Source: UBA9732 sp963599445 (GTDB taxonomy: Bacteria > Spirochaetota > Spirochaetia > Sphaerochaetales > Sphaerochaetaceae). Taken from it: a DNA stretch of 64,000 nucleotides. A program made the position numbers and the translations under genes. The notes under the pieces were generated by a model. It was not told where the DNA came from and made no database searches. It saw only the letters and a program-made list of their open reading frames with translations. Of this stretch, positions 1 to 7,521 are shown piece after piece (the stretch's first letter is position 1; every line of letters begins with the position of its first letter). The stretch covers positions 62,001 to 126,000 of the forward strand of contig CAVBWZ010000001.1 of the NCBI GenBank assembly GCA_963599445.1. The letters are read 5' to 3'.

Positions 1-109
1 ATGTCTGATCAGCATTGGGTTCTCCATGCTAATTGGAGTGTTCTTTGGACTTTATCCTGCGGCAAAAGCGGCCAAGTTGGATCCTATAGAAGCATTGAAT
101 TACGAGTAG
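1..109 (+). CDS. C-terminal tail of a MacB/FtsX-type ABC transporter permease (partial)
   Basis: The frame whose codons begin at base 2 is open from the window edge to a TAG at 107-109 and gives about 35 residues. It has a hydrophobic stretch (ISIGFSMLIGVFFGLYPA) followed by AAKLDPIEALNYE. The ending ...P.xAAxLDPIEALRYE after a last membrane helix is characteristic of MacB/LolC-like permeases, which couple an ATPase to extrusion or lipoprotein handling. Only the end is visible, so substrate and partners are unknown. The ATG at base 1 lies in a different frame and is not a start for this protein. Confidence 0.8.
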   Translation, partial: CLISIGFSMLIGVFFGLYPAAKAAKLDPIEALNYE

Positions 110-148
110 TCCTTTTAGGTCTTTTGATGTTAAGTCATTCTAAGTTTC

Positions 149-224
149 GACCAAAAAACGAAAAAACAAGGTTTTGGTTGAAAATTTTCAACCAAAAGTC
201 CAAAAAACGTGTTTTTGGTTGAAA
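149..224 (+). repeat. Three-arm X/X'/X inverted-repeat element, copy A
   Basis: Arm 1 (172-184, TTTTGGTTGAAAA) is followed without a gap by its exact reverse complement (185-197), making a 26-bp perfect palindrome. A third arm (213-224) repeats arm 1 and can pair with arm 2 across a 15-base loop containing CCAAAAAACG. It sits between two convergent 3' ends (permease and alcohol dehydrogenase). Related elements are at 22660-22714, 49141-49191 (minus) and, more loosely, 35281-35358, 20209-20256 and 52708-52790. Confidence 0.75.
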
Positions 225-255
225 TACCATGGACATTTCAATTGAACCGAGGACT

Positions 256-291
256 GCAAAAAGGAACCAGGGCCTTTCACAGCCCTGGTTC
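256..291 (-). terminator. Rho-independent terminator of the alcohol dehydrogenase
   Basis: GAACCAGGGC (264-273) pairs perfectly with GCCCTGGTTC (282-291) over an 8-base loop. On the minus strand the stem is followed by a T-rich tract (the complement of GCAAAAAGG). Confidence 0.8.
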
Positions 292-348
292 TGAATAGAC
301 GTTGAGGTTGCGACCTCAGAGACATCGGTCTATGAAAGGCCTTGTCTC

Positions 349-1566
349 TTAGAAATCGACTTCTGTGTCGTAGTAGCAGCACTTGAGGAGCTTTTCCATT
401 TCCTCGACGCTTGGCTGTCGTGGGTTGGAGCCCGTGCAGGCGTCTGCGATTGCGTTCACTGCAATGTCGTGCAGGCGTGAGAGGAAGACATCCTCTGGTA
501 CGAAGCCCTGCTCGGTTGGATAGCTGTCTGCGCCGTAGTTCTTGATGCAGTGAGGGATGTTGAGGTCGTCGTTCATCTTTCTGAGGGCCTTGATGAGGAG
601 CTGGACCTTCTCCTTGTCGTCCTTGCCGCCAAGCTTCATGTCATCGGCTATCTTGCCGTAGCGGGCGAGTGCAACTGGATCCTTTGCGTTGAAGGCGATG
701 ACCTTTGGCAGGTACATTGCATTTGCAGCGCCGTGGATGATGTGTGCACCGTAGTCCTCGAATGCTGCGCCGGTCTTGTGAGCCATTGAGTGCACGATTC
801 CAAGAAGTGCGTTGGAGAATGCCATGCCTGCGAGGCACTGTGCGTTGTGCATGCTGTCACGCTTTGCCATATCACCGTTGTAGGATGCGACGAGATCCGA
901 CTGGATCATCTGGATTGCATAGAGTGCAAGAGGATCGGTGTAGTCGCAGTTTGCGGTGGAGACGTATGCCTCGATTGCGTGGGTCATTGCGTCCATACCT
1001 GTGTGGGCGACGAGCTTCTTAGGCATGGTCTCTGCAAGGTCCGGGTCTACGATTGCGACGTCTGGGGTGATCTCGAAGTCGGCGATTGGGTATTTGATTC
1101 TGTCGGCGTAGTTGGTGATGATCGAGAATGCCGTGACCTCTGTCGCTGTGCCCGATGTCGAGGAGATTGCGCAGAAGTGTGCCTTTCTGCGGAGCTTTGG
1201 AAGTCCAAAGACCTTGCACATGTCCTCGAATGTGACCTCTGGATACTCATACTTGATCCACATGGCCTTTGCAGCGTCTATTGGAGAACCGCCGCCCATT
1301 GCAACGATCCAGTCTGGCTGGAACTTGAGCATTGCATCGGCGCCCTTCATTACGGTCTCGACCGATGGATCCGGCTCAATGCCTTCGAAGACCTCTACTT
1401 CCATTCCTGCTTCCTTGAGGTATGCAATTGCTCTGTCAAGGAAACCAAAGCGCTTCATTGAGCCGCCACCAACGCATATCATGGCTCTCTTGCCTTCGAA
1501 TGTCTTGAGTGCTTCAAGAGCGCCTTTTCCGTGGTACAAATCACGTGGGAGTGTGAATCTTGCCAT
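349..1566 (-). CDS. Iron-containing (group III) NAD(P)-dependent alcohol dehydrogenase
   Basis: This 405-residue cytoplasmic Fe-ADH reduces aldehydes to alcohols with NAD(P)H, typically a fermentative electron sink. The nucleotide-binding GGGSPID is at about 91-97. Probable metal ligands are D192 and H196 (GMDAMTHAIEAY), H263 and H278 (AHKTG and HGAANA). The start is placed at the ATG complementary to 1564-1566, because AAGGAG lies about 7 bases upstream; a longer in-frame reading to 1614 lacks that signal. It is monocistronic and ends at a strong terminator. The exact substrate (butanol, propanediol or ethanol type) cannot be told from sequence. Confidence 0.93.
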   Translation of the reverse strand: MARFTLPRDLYHGKGALEALKTFEGKRAMICVGGGSMKRFGFLDRAIAYLKEAGMEVEVFEGIEPDPSVETVMKGADAMLKFQPDWIVAMGGGSPIDAAKAMWIKYEYPEVTFEDMCKVFGLPKLRRKAHFCAISSTSGTATEVTAFSIITNYADRIKYPIADFEITPDVAIVDPDLAETMPKKLVAHTGMDAMTHAIEAYVSTANCDYTDPLALYAIQMIQSDLVASYNGDMAKRDSMHNAQCLAGMAFSNALLGIVHSMAHKTGAAFEDYGAHIIHGAANAMYLPKVIAFNAKDPVALARYGKIADDMKLGGKDDKEKVQLLIKALRKMNDDLNIPHCIKNYGADSYPTEQGFVPEDVFLSRLHDIAVNAIADACTGSNPRQPSVEEMEKLLKCCYYDTEVDF

Positions 1567-1932
1567 AATTATTCTCCTTGTCTGTAGACTTTTTCGGATG
1601 GGTTCTGCGGACATATCCTCATTCGTGCAACTCGTTTGGGAACTCGTCCGGGAATCTCATCTGCGAAAATCATAGCAAGGTGTTTGCCATAGTAGAAATG
1701 CCAATTATGCATAGGGGTAATGCTGTTTTGAATGTGTTTTTTTGTGTGTTTGCGTGTTGGTCGTGTTCCATTGTCCCATGCTTCCATTTGGCTAAGGTTT
1801 AGTACAGTTCGCGCCTTCTTTACTAAAATTCATTGCCTGCACCGTTTGGATTTCGTACATTCCCAGTGCTCATTTGGAAGAGGAAGGGGCCGTACAACTC
1901 AATGACAAGCGTCCTTCAAGGAGAAAACTATT
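1567..1932. other. Intergenic region between divergent genes (366 bases)
   Basis: This gap separates the divergent alcohol dehydrogenase and HdeD-like genes and must hold both promoters. It contains T/G-rich low-complexity sequence around 1730-1770. I see no convincing gene, riboswitch or palindromic operator. The only clear signal is AAGGAG at about 1918-1923 before the HdeD-like start. Confidence 0.5.
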
Positions 1933-2463
1933 ATGAATGGAAAAACGATCAAAGTGCTAAGCGTAATCGCCGGTGTGCTACTCATAGCCGCAGGTGTCGT
2001 GTGTCTTGTAAACCAGGACGTTGCAGTCCTGTCCGCAGGGGTTCTGATTGGGATCTTCATGCTGTGTTCTGGAATCCTTGAGATTGTCATGTTCTCATAT
2101 GGACGCAGACTGATGCTTGGCTCCGGTTGGCTTCTCTTGGATGGAATCCTAACTGTGCTTCTATCCATGTTTCTACTGTTCAACCAGGCGTTCACCATGG
2201 TGTACCTGCCAATCCTGTTCGCCATGTGGCTTCTGTTCTCAGGCGTCTCCAAGTTCGTCACATCGTTCGACCTGCAGGCCCTCAGAGTCCGCGGATGGGG
2301 TTGGGTCATGGCATTTGGCCTCATCCTCATGGTCTTTGGCTTCATCGCACTCATGGACCCATGGCTCAGCACGATTGCAATGGGCATCACGATTGGAATC
2401 GTCTTCATCCTTCAGGGCATAGACGCAATCGTGTGCGTGTGCATCGCAAGCAAGCGGGACTGA
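1933..2463 (+). CDS. HdeD-like (DUF308) integral membrane protein
   Basis: This 176-residue protein is almost entirely hydrophobic, with about six membrane helices arranged as repeated hairpins. HdeD-family proteins are small inner-membrane proteins linked in enterobacteria to acid resistance; the biochemical role is not known. Paired repeats of the type LxxGxxxLxxG (VIAGVLLIAAGVVCL, SAGVLIGIFMLCSGIL, LLLDGILTVLLSMFLLF) match the family. AAGGAG lies about 10 bases before the ATG. It is transcribed alone and ends just before a bidirectional hairpin. An acid-stress role is an analogy only. Confidence 0.82.
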   Translation: MNGKTIKVLSVIAGVLLIAAGVVCLVNQDVAVLSAGVLIGIFMLCSGILEIVMFSYGRRLMLGSGWLLLDGILTVLLSMFLLFNQAFTMVYLPILFAMWLLFSGVSKFVTSFDLQALRVRGWGWVMAFGLILMVFGFIALMDPWLSTIAMGITIGIVFILQGIDAIVCVCIASKRD

Positions 2464-2512
2464 GACAGACATTTATTATTTAGACCGATTCCAAGACCGA
2501 TGTCCTTGAGAA

Positions 2513-2568
2513 GGGAAAAAGGCCGTAGCAGAAGCTGGGTTTGACAGGCAGGGTGCTACGGCCTTTCC
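2513..2568. terminator. Bidirectional terminator between convergent genes
   Basis: AAAGGCCGTAGCA (2518-2530) pairs with TGCTACGGCCTTT (2554-2566) across a 23-base loop. The minus direction has a clear T-run (complement of GGGAAAAA); the plus direction has only TTTCC. It serves the nucleotidyltransferase at 2569 and probably the HdeD-like gene. Confidence 0.75.
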
Positions 2569-2889
2569 TCATGCATATAGGACGACTCCGTCTCTTGATA
2601 TCTTTCGCTCAAGCGAAGCTGATTTCTGCCTTTCAAGGAAATCGGAATTCCTATAAACGACGATATCCAATGGTATGTCTTGGATAGGGTAGAGTACTCG
2701 TCTAATGGTCTTGATTGCATCGGCAGGTCTAATGCCGTTGTCTGGTATTATAACGCAAATGTCGAAGTCACTGTCTTTCGTAGGAATGCCATAGGCGTAG
2801 GAACCAAAGAGATAAATCCTTTCAGTCTCAATTGACTGCTTGATTGCATCGCTAATCTGTCTCAGTTTTTCCAGTTCTTGAACACTCAT
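2569..2889 (-). CDS. Minimal nucleotidyltransferase (MNT/MntA-like), no HEPN partner beside it
   Basis: The 106-residue protein has the pol-beta fold hallmarks GSYAYG (29-34), DSDFD (D41 and D43) and a third acidic residue D75 (PLDIVV), so the metal-binding triad is intact. Proteins of this size are usually the antitoxin of HEPN/MNT modules, where MntA AMPylates the HepT toxin. No HEPN-type gene lies on either side: the next minus-strand gene upstream is a Cys-rich protein with no visible HEPN RxxxxH motif. It is therefore an orphan or has a distant partner. The stop codon abuts the terminator. Confidence 0.85.
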   Translation of the reverse strand: MSVQELEKLRQISDAIKQSIETERIYLFGSYAYGIPTKDSDFDICVIIPDNGIRPADAIKTIRRVLYPIQDIPLDIVVYRNSDFLERQKSASLERKISRDGVVLYA

Positions 2890-2972
2890 GACTGAACTTT
2901 TCCTTTTTGCATCCTCCTAATTGATTATACAAACTATCGTTTTTATCGTAAACTAAGCGTTGTTAATCATAT

Positions 2973-3332
2973 CTATTTGCGCAGGTCTAGGTTGTATTTC
3001 TCGCAAATCTCCTTAAAGCATTTCTCACAGACTCCATCCAGTAATATCCTATCCTCCTTGTTGTCGAGGATTTTGAAGACTTCATTCCATGCAACCGTTG
3101 TCTCTTCCTTTATGCTGTGCAGGTCATCGGTTTCTGCTAGGCATCTGCCGCACCTGCAGCCTTCCAGGCATTCCACAGCCTCGTACTCGTTTCCATCGCA
3201 CCAGTGGACTCCCTTTTCTATTGTGCACAACAGTTCCTTTGCAATGGTGAAGTCGATTCTTCCCTCGTCGTACAGTTCCAAAACCTTTATGGATACCGTA
3301 TTCAATCCGTGTCCAATGTCATGGCAACTCAT
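2973..3332 (-). CDS. Cysteine-rich small protein of unknown function
   Basis: I do not recognise this 119-residue protein. The start is the ATG complementary to 3330-3332, which follows a strong AAGGAGGGG; a longer reading to 3407 is less likely. Visible are an N-terminal helical part (TVSIKVLELYDEGRIDF), a CxxxCxCxxC cluster (CLEGCRCGRC) and a later CxxC (CEKC) with a further C (EIC), which together could bind a metal. There is no signal peptide or membrane helix. It is divergent from the ABC exporter pair that starts about 110 bases away. A zinc-binding regulatory or accessory role is only a guess. Confidence 0.6.
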   Translation of the reverse strand: MSCHDIGHGLNTVSIKVLELYDEGRIDFTIAKELLCTIEKGVHWCDGNEYEAVECLEGCRCGRCLAETDDLHSIKEETTVAWNEVFKILDNKEDRILLDGVCEKCFKEICEKYNLDLRK

Positions 3333-3443
3333 GGTGTCACCCCTCCTTATAAAAGTTTTCTCGTTTCTACAATTCATGTTATATTCTGAAAATACAGATT
3401 TCAACAAAAAAAATTCTTTGTTTCTTCAATTCCATGCTAGACT

Positions 3444-5210
3444 GTGTCCCTGTTGAAGTTGAAGAAGCGGGATTATATTCGTAGGTATTACTCATTGGGA
3501 TTGTTCACCTTCGTGCTGTTGTCATGTGTGGTCTTGGGATGCATTCCCGCTATACAGATTGACATTGAGCGAGTTTTGATGGATTCGGCAATCCAAGGGT
3601 TCGATGGAGGAGCTCTTCGGACGTTCATAGCCTGTCTGGTTCAATTCATTGCTTTGATGCTTGCAAATTCCATCCTGAAGGTCGTAGTCCAGTATGGAAC
3701 AAACCGCCATAATCTGGCCGTTTGCAAAAGGCTTGATTCCCAACGTGTCGAGAAGTGCAAAAGGATTTCCTTTCCTGTCCTAGAGTCCAAAGAATTCCAC
3801 GAATTGTATGGACAGGCCGAGAAAGCAGGGGAGAATGACAGCACGTTCTTTGCCGCACTCCAAACAGTGTTCAAGTGTGCGGTCCAAGTCGTCACATCGT
3901 TTGTCGTATTGGCTTCCATTGATATCCGCACTGCAATTGTAGTCTATGCAATGCTTGCTGTTAGCATCGTACTCAACAGAAACGCTGCAAAGAACTCCGG
4001 CAGTATATGGGGCGACTACATCCAGAACATGCGCCATGCGAACTACCTGTCGTCCCTTCTTCTCCATAGAGAGTATGCGATAGAGCGCAAGGTGTTCGAC
4101 TACAATTCCGAAATCGAAGCCCGATATTCAAAGGACTGCACCTGTGCAATAGAAAAGAACAGTAGTCTGGGACGCAGACGATTCGTTTCGGAGTTCTGGA
4201 CCACGATTTTCTCTGTCATTTACAGCATAACCGCCATTCTGCTACTAGGTTTTTCCGTAAAGGATGGCAAAGTCTCCGTTGGTTCGTTCATCGCCGCATT
4301 CACTGCTATTGGAAGTCTTCGCAGTGTCGCAAACCAATTGTATTCAGGAATCTTCGATATATCGGATAGCTTTGGGAAAATGTCAGGGTTCTTCTCCTTC
4401 ATGGAGTTAGGAGAAGATGAACGTGTACAGTCAGATGAGCCAATCGACTTGGAGAAGGGAATTGAGTTCCAACACGTCACCTTTGCATACCCTGGAGCTA
4501 TAGACCCTGTTCTTCAGGATGTTTGTTTCACTTTGAATCCCGGTTTGCATTATGCGCTTGTAGGTGAGAACGGATGTGGAAAGACGACTCTGGTGAAGCT
4601 CCTCCTTGGTCTGTATCAGCCTACGGAAGGACGTGTTCTGGTTGGAGGCAAAGATGTCTCGAGATTCTCCCCGGATGAAAGGAGGCGGCTTTTCTCCGTG
4701 ATGTTCCAGGACTTCTACAGGTATCCACTTTCCATCCTCGAGAATGTCTCGTTGGGGTCGGAGGAACTTCAAGGCACAGAGACGATTATGAATGTTTTGG
4801 ATGTCCTGGGCTTTGAATCACCCATCCGGTTCAAGGAGGATGGAATAGATACGAATCTAGGATTTCTGAAGCATGGAAGCTCCAATCTGTCGGGAGGGGA
4901 ATGGCAGAAGCTTACCGTTGCCCGGTCTATTCTATCTCCCTCGCAAATTGTGGTTCTGGATGAACCAAACGCGGCGTTGGATCCCGTGTCGGAAATGGCG
5001 TTCTACAAGGTCTACGAGGAAGTGTTCTCTTCCAGAACGACGTTGTTCATTTCCCATAGACTGGGAGCTGTGAAGACGGCAGATTGTATTCTTGTAATAA
5101 AGGATAATCATCTGGTCTCCATGGACTCACACGGCAGACTTATGGAGAACTGCGAATACTACAGACAGCTGTTCGAGACCCAAAGGGGGCTTTACTATGA
5201 AGCAGAATAG
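3444..5210 (+). CDS. ABC exporter half-transporter (permease-ATPase fusion), subunit A
   Basis: The 588-residue protein has an N-terminal membrane domain of six helices (about 1-310) and an ATPase domain. Walker A is GENGCGKTT near 374, the signature LSGGEWQK near 482, Walker B VVLDEP near 502, and the switch His lies in ISHRLG. All catalytic residues are present. The best start is GTG at 3444, although no clear Shine-Dalgarno precedes it. It overlaps the next gene by 14 bases, so the two proteins very likely form a heterodimer. Type I exporters of this look move peptides, lipids or drugs; substrate unknown. Confidence 0.88.
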   Translation: MSLLKLKKRDYIRRYYSLGLFTFVLLSCVVLGCIPAIQIDIERVLMDSAIQGFDGGALRTFIACLVQFIALMLANSILKVVVQYGTNRHNLAVCKRLDSQRVEKCKRISFPVLESKEFHELYGQAEKAGENDSTFFAALQTVFKCAVQVVTSFVVLASIDIRTAIVVYAMLAVSIVLNRNAAKNSGSIWGDYIQNMRHANYLSSLLLHREYAIERKVFDYNSEIEARYSKDCTCAIEKNSSLGRRRFVSEFWTTIFSVIYSITAILLLGFSVKDGKVSVGSFIAAFTAIGSLRSVANQLYSGIFDISDSFGKMSGFFSFMELGEDERVQSDEPIDLEKGIEFQHVTFAYPGAIDPVLQDVCFTLNPGLHYALVGENGCGKTTLVKLLLGLYQPTEGRVLVGGKDVSRFSPDERRRLFSVMFQDFYRYPLSILENVSLGSEELQGTETIMNVLDVLGFESPIRFKEDGIDTNLGFLKHGSSNLSGGEWQKLTVARSILSPSQIVVLDEPNAALDPVSEMAFYKVYEEVFSSRTTLFISHRLGAVKTADCILVIKDNHLVSMDSHGRLMENCEYYRQLFETQRGLYYEAE

Positions 5211-6942
5211 GAGAACCCAATGTTTCCGCTTCATCTTCAAACTGTCTCCAGATAGGTTTGTGGAGATGCTTCTCTGGGGACTTCTCAGCTGCATGTTGTC
5301 CGTCTTGGGTGTATGGTCTACCAGACGTGTGGTTTCGTTGGTCTCCGGAGGATACAATGAATCCTCTTTCTGGGCGTTGCTCACATATGGTTCCACATTG
5401 ATAGTATCGGCATTGTATTCCGTCTACTACAAAAGATACAGGGTCCAGTTCCAGGTAATCCCGGCGTTCGAGCAGAGGATAAGGTCAAGACTGTTCAGGA
5501 AAGGGCTCAGGATATCCAACGAAGTCTACGAAGATGCATCCTCCTCAAATAGAATGCGTTTGGCCGATGGCGCAAGGCAGAACATGTTCCGTTACGTTGG
5601 GATATGGGTCAGCATCCTGATGGCGATTCTGAATGCTCTTGTCGTGACAGTGTATGTCTCCTCCTTTGATGTCTGGCTTCTGCTGCTCCTTCCGTTTTCA
5701 ATCATTCCTCCATGTTTGAATCTGCTGTACCAATCGAATCTCTGGAAGCGTTACCATGAAGCCGTCGAACAGTGCAGAAAGGAGGAAGGCGAGTATTTGA
5801 AGGGGCTCATCGATGAGGTTGCCTGCAAGGAAAGCAGGATGACCTATGCATCGGATTTGCTGTCTTTGAAATGGAGCGAGAGCAGAAGACAACGGGATTC
5901 GATTGAGAAGGAGAAATCTAGGAAAACGGCACTTCTTCAGATGCTTCTTGTTCCTGTCGATTTCGTTGGTTCTTTTGGTGGATATCTTGTATCCGTTGTT
6001 CTTCTTTTCCTTGGAAAAATCGATTATTCAGCCTGCGCCGCAGCCATTGCTGCATATGCTTCAATCATGTCCGCTCTCGATTCTCTTGTCTCCATGGTTG
6101 GATATGAAGGGCAGTATTGGAAGATGATTCAGCCTTTCTTCGATTACATGGATACTGCTGAGAGGTCCGGTTTCCAAGAGGACGTTTCCTTCCAACGCGA
6201 AATCAAACTTGACCATGTTTCATTCAAGTATCCGAATCATGAGACCTCTGCTTTGGATGATATAAGCTTGACCATAAAGAAAGGCGAGGTGATTGCAATC
6301 GTAGGGGAGAACGGAGCCGGCAAGACGACGTTGGCCAACGTCGTCCTAGGGCTTTTTCTGCCAAGTAGCGGTGCGGTCTACCATGATGGTAGGAACATCG
6401 AGACGGTGTCTGAATCAAGGTTGCATAGGATGCAATCCGTTGTGTCGCAGTCGTTTGTCCGCTATAAGATGTCTGTCCATGACAACATTGCAATCGCTGA
6501 TTTCAAAAAGGTTGACGGAGAGGGAATGGCACAGAAATATCGGGCTTTCCTCGATGGCTCCCTGGTGTCGTTGGATACCATGTTGGGTAAGGAGTTTGGA
6601 GGACAGGATCTTTCCGGTGGACAATGGCAGCAGTTGGCTTGCGCAAGAGGGTTCTACAAGGACAGCGATTTCGTTGTCTTGGATGAGGCGACCTCTGCAA
6701 TCGACCCTTTGAAGGAGAAGGCCATGTATGATTCGTTCCGTCGTGGATTGGAAGGTCGAACTGGAATCATCGTTGCACATAGGTTGGGAGCCATCTCGTT
6801 GGCCGATAGGATTGTTGTTTTGGAGCATGGGCGCATAGTACAGGAAGGGACGCATAGGGAGCTTCTCAATGAAGACGGGGTGTACGTGCAGTTGTGGAAT
6901 GCCCAGGCCAAAGCCTTTGAGAATGAGAAGCGTAATTCGTAG
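5197..6942 (+). CDS. ABC exporter half-transporter, subunit B
   Basis: This 581-residue partner of the upstream gene starts inside its coding sequence (translational coupling). Membrane helices occupy roughly residues 1-300; the ATPase has GENGAGKTT near 369, LSGGQWQQ near 471, VVLDEATSAIDP near 491 and VAHRLG. Both halves keep the catalytic Glu and a canonical signature, so both ATP sites should be active, unlike the pair at 14343-17967 which has one degenerate site. No terminator is obvious downstream; the next 250 bases hold degenerate repeats and then tRNA-Leu. Confidence 0.9.
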   Translation: MKQNRRTQCFRFIFKLSPDRFVEMLLWGLLSCMLSVLGVWSTRRVVSLVSGGYNESSFWALLTYGSTLIVSALYSVYYKRYRVQFQVIPAFEQRIRSRLFRKGLRISNEVYEDASSSNRMRLADGARQNMFRYVGIWVSILMAILNALVVTVYVSSFDVWLLLLLPFSIIPPCLNLLYQSNLWKRYHEAVEQCRKEEGEYLKGLIDEVACKESRMTYASDLLSLKWSESRRQRDSIEKEKSRKTALLQMLLVPVDFVGSFGGYLVSVVLLFLGKIDYSACAAAIAAYASIMSALDSLVSMVGYEGQYWKMIQPFFDYMDTAERSGFQEDVSFQREIKLDHVSFKYPNHETSALDDISLTIKKGEVIAIVGENGAGKTTLANVVLGLFLPSSGAVYHDGRNIETVSESRLHRMQSVVSQSFVRYKMSVHDNIAIADFKKVDGEGMAQKYRAFLDGSLVSLDTMLGKEFGGQDLSGGQWQQLACARGFYKDSDFVVLDEATSAIDPLKEKAMYDSFRRGLEGRTGIIVAHRLGAISLADRIVVLEHGRIVQEGTHRELLNEDGVYVQLWNAQAKAFENEKRNS

Positions 6943-6970
6943 ATGATTCGTGCTCACCAAACTTACAACA

Positions 6971-7110
6971 CCCACCACGCTCACCACGCTCACCATCGCT
7001 ACAAACGACTCACAATTATAACAAGAACGGGTGCGCTAAAGCGTGGTAGTAGGAGTAGTAGGTCTAGTGGGAGTAGTTGATGTAGTGAGAGTAGTGCACA
7101 TGCCCACCTC
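6971..7110. repeat. Degenerate 9-bp tandem arrays in an intergenic gap
   Basis: Two CACCACGCT units plus a CACCATCGCT variant (6973-7000) are followed, after about 40 bases, by an array of 9-bp units reading GTGGTAGTA, GGAGTAGTA, GGTCTAGTG, GGAGTAGTT, GATGTAGTG, AGAGTAGTG (about 7043-7096). The second array shares a GTAG-type core with the 9-bp arrays at 28730, 61446 and 62278. Chance open frames across it read as valine repeats and are not genes. Confidence 0.65.
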
Positions 7111-7153
7111 ATTGGCAACATCATTGGTGCAAATATGGTTTTGGAAGTTCCTC

Positions 7154-7182
7154 TTGAAAAAAAGGTTCCTTTGGGCTACCAT
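7154..7182 (+). promoter_or_regulatory. Putative promoter of tRNA-Leu
   Basis: TTGAAA (7154-7159), 17-base spacer, TACCAT (7177-7182). Initiation would fall a few bases before the tRNA at 7195. Confidence 0.5.
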
Positions 7183-7194
7183 AGCCCAGTACGT

Positions 7195-7277
7195 GCCGGA
7201 GTGGCGGAATGGTAGACGCGCTAGACTCAAAATCTGGTGTCAGTAATGGCGTTCGAGTTCGAGTCTCGTCTCCGGTA
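7195..7277 (+). tRNA. tRNA-Leu (anticodon CAA)
   Basis: The acceptor stem GCCGGAG pairs with CTCCGGT, with a G-U at the first pair and discriminator A at 7277. The anticodon stem CTAGA/TCTGG closes the loop CTCAAAA with anticodon CAA, reading UUG. The long variable arm and GTTCGAGTC T-loop are typical of class II tRNA-Leu. CCA is not encoded, so it must be added by nucleotidyltransferase. Confidence 0.96.
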
Positions 7278-7290
7278 AACTTTTTGTGCA

Positions 7291-7324
7291 ACAGCTCCTT
7301 GTATATCAAGGAGTTGTTTTTTTT
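7291..7324 (+). terminator. Terminator of tRNA-Leu
   Basis: ACAGCTCCTT (7291-7300) pairs with AAGGAGTTGT (7308-7317) and is followed by a run of seven T (7318-7324). Confidence 0.9.
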
Positions 7325-7521
7325 ATACCATGGGGAAAGGTACACGAGAAGGTACACAATGGCACTTTCTCAGTGCTTTTCGTTACCTTTATGTGTTTGG
7401 ATTGTTTCTACATTGGTGTCCCTTGGAAGAGTTGTGGAGATTACTCTTTACCTGTTTTTGGTTGACCCTATGGACTAGGTCCTTTACTTTCCATATATCT
7501 TGAAGTACGTGAGGTTTTGCC

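Noticed and set aside
790..1461. Long plus-strand open frame (223 codons) opposite the alcohol dehydrogenase
   Set aside because: It is a shadow of a well-supported gene, is rich in Cys/Arg/Val typical of antisense frames, and has no ribosome site.
7331..7521. Possible gene between the tRNA-Leu terminator and the patatin gene
   Set aside because: No frame with a start and ribosome site; probably just the patatin promoter region.
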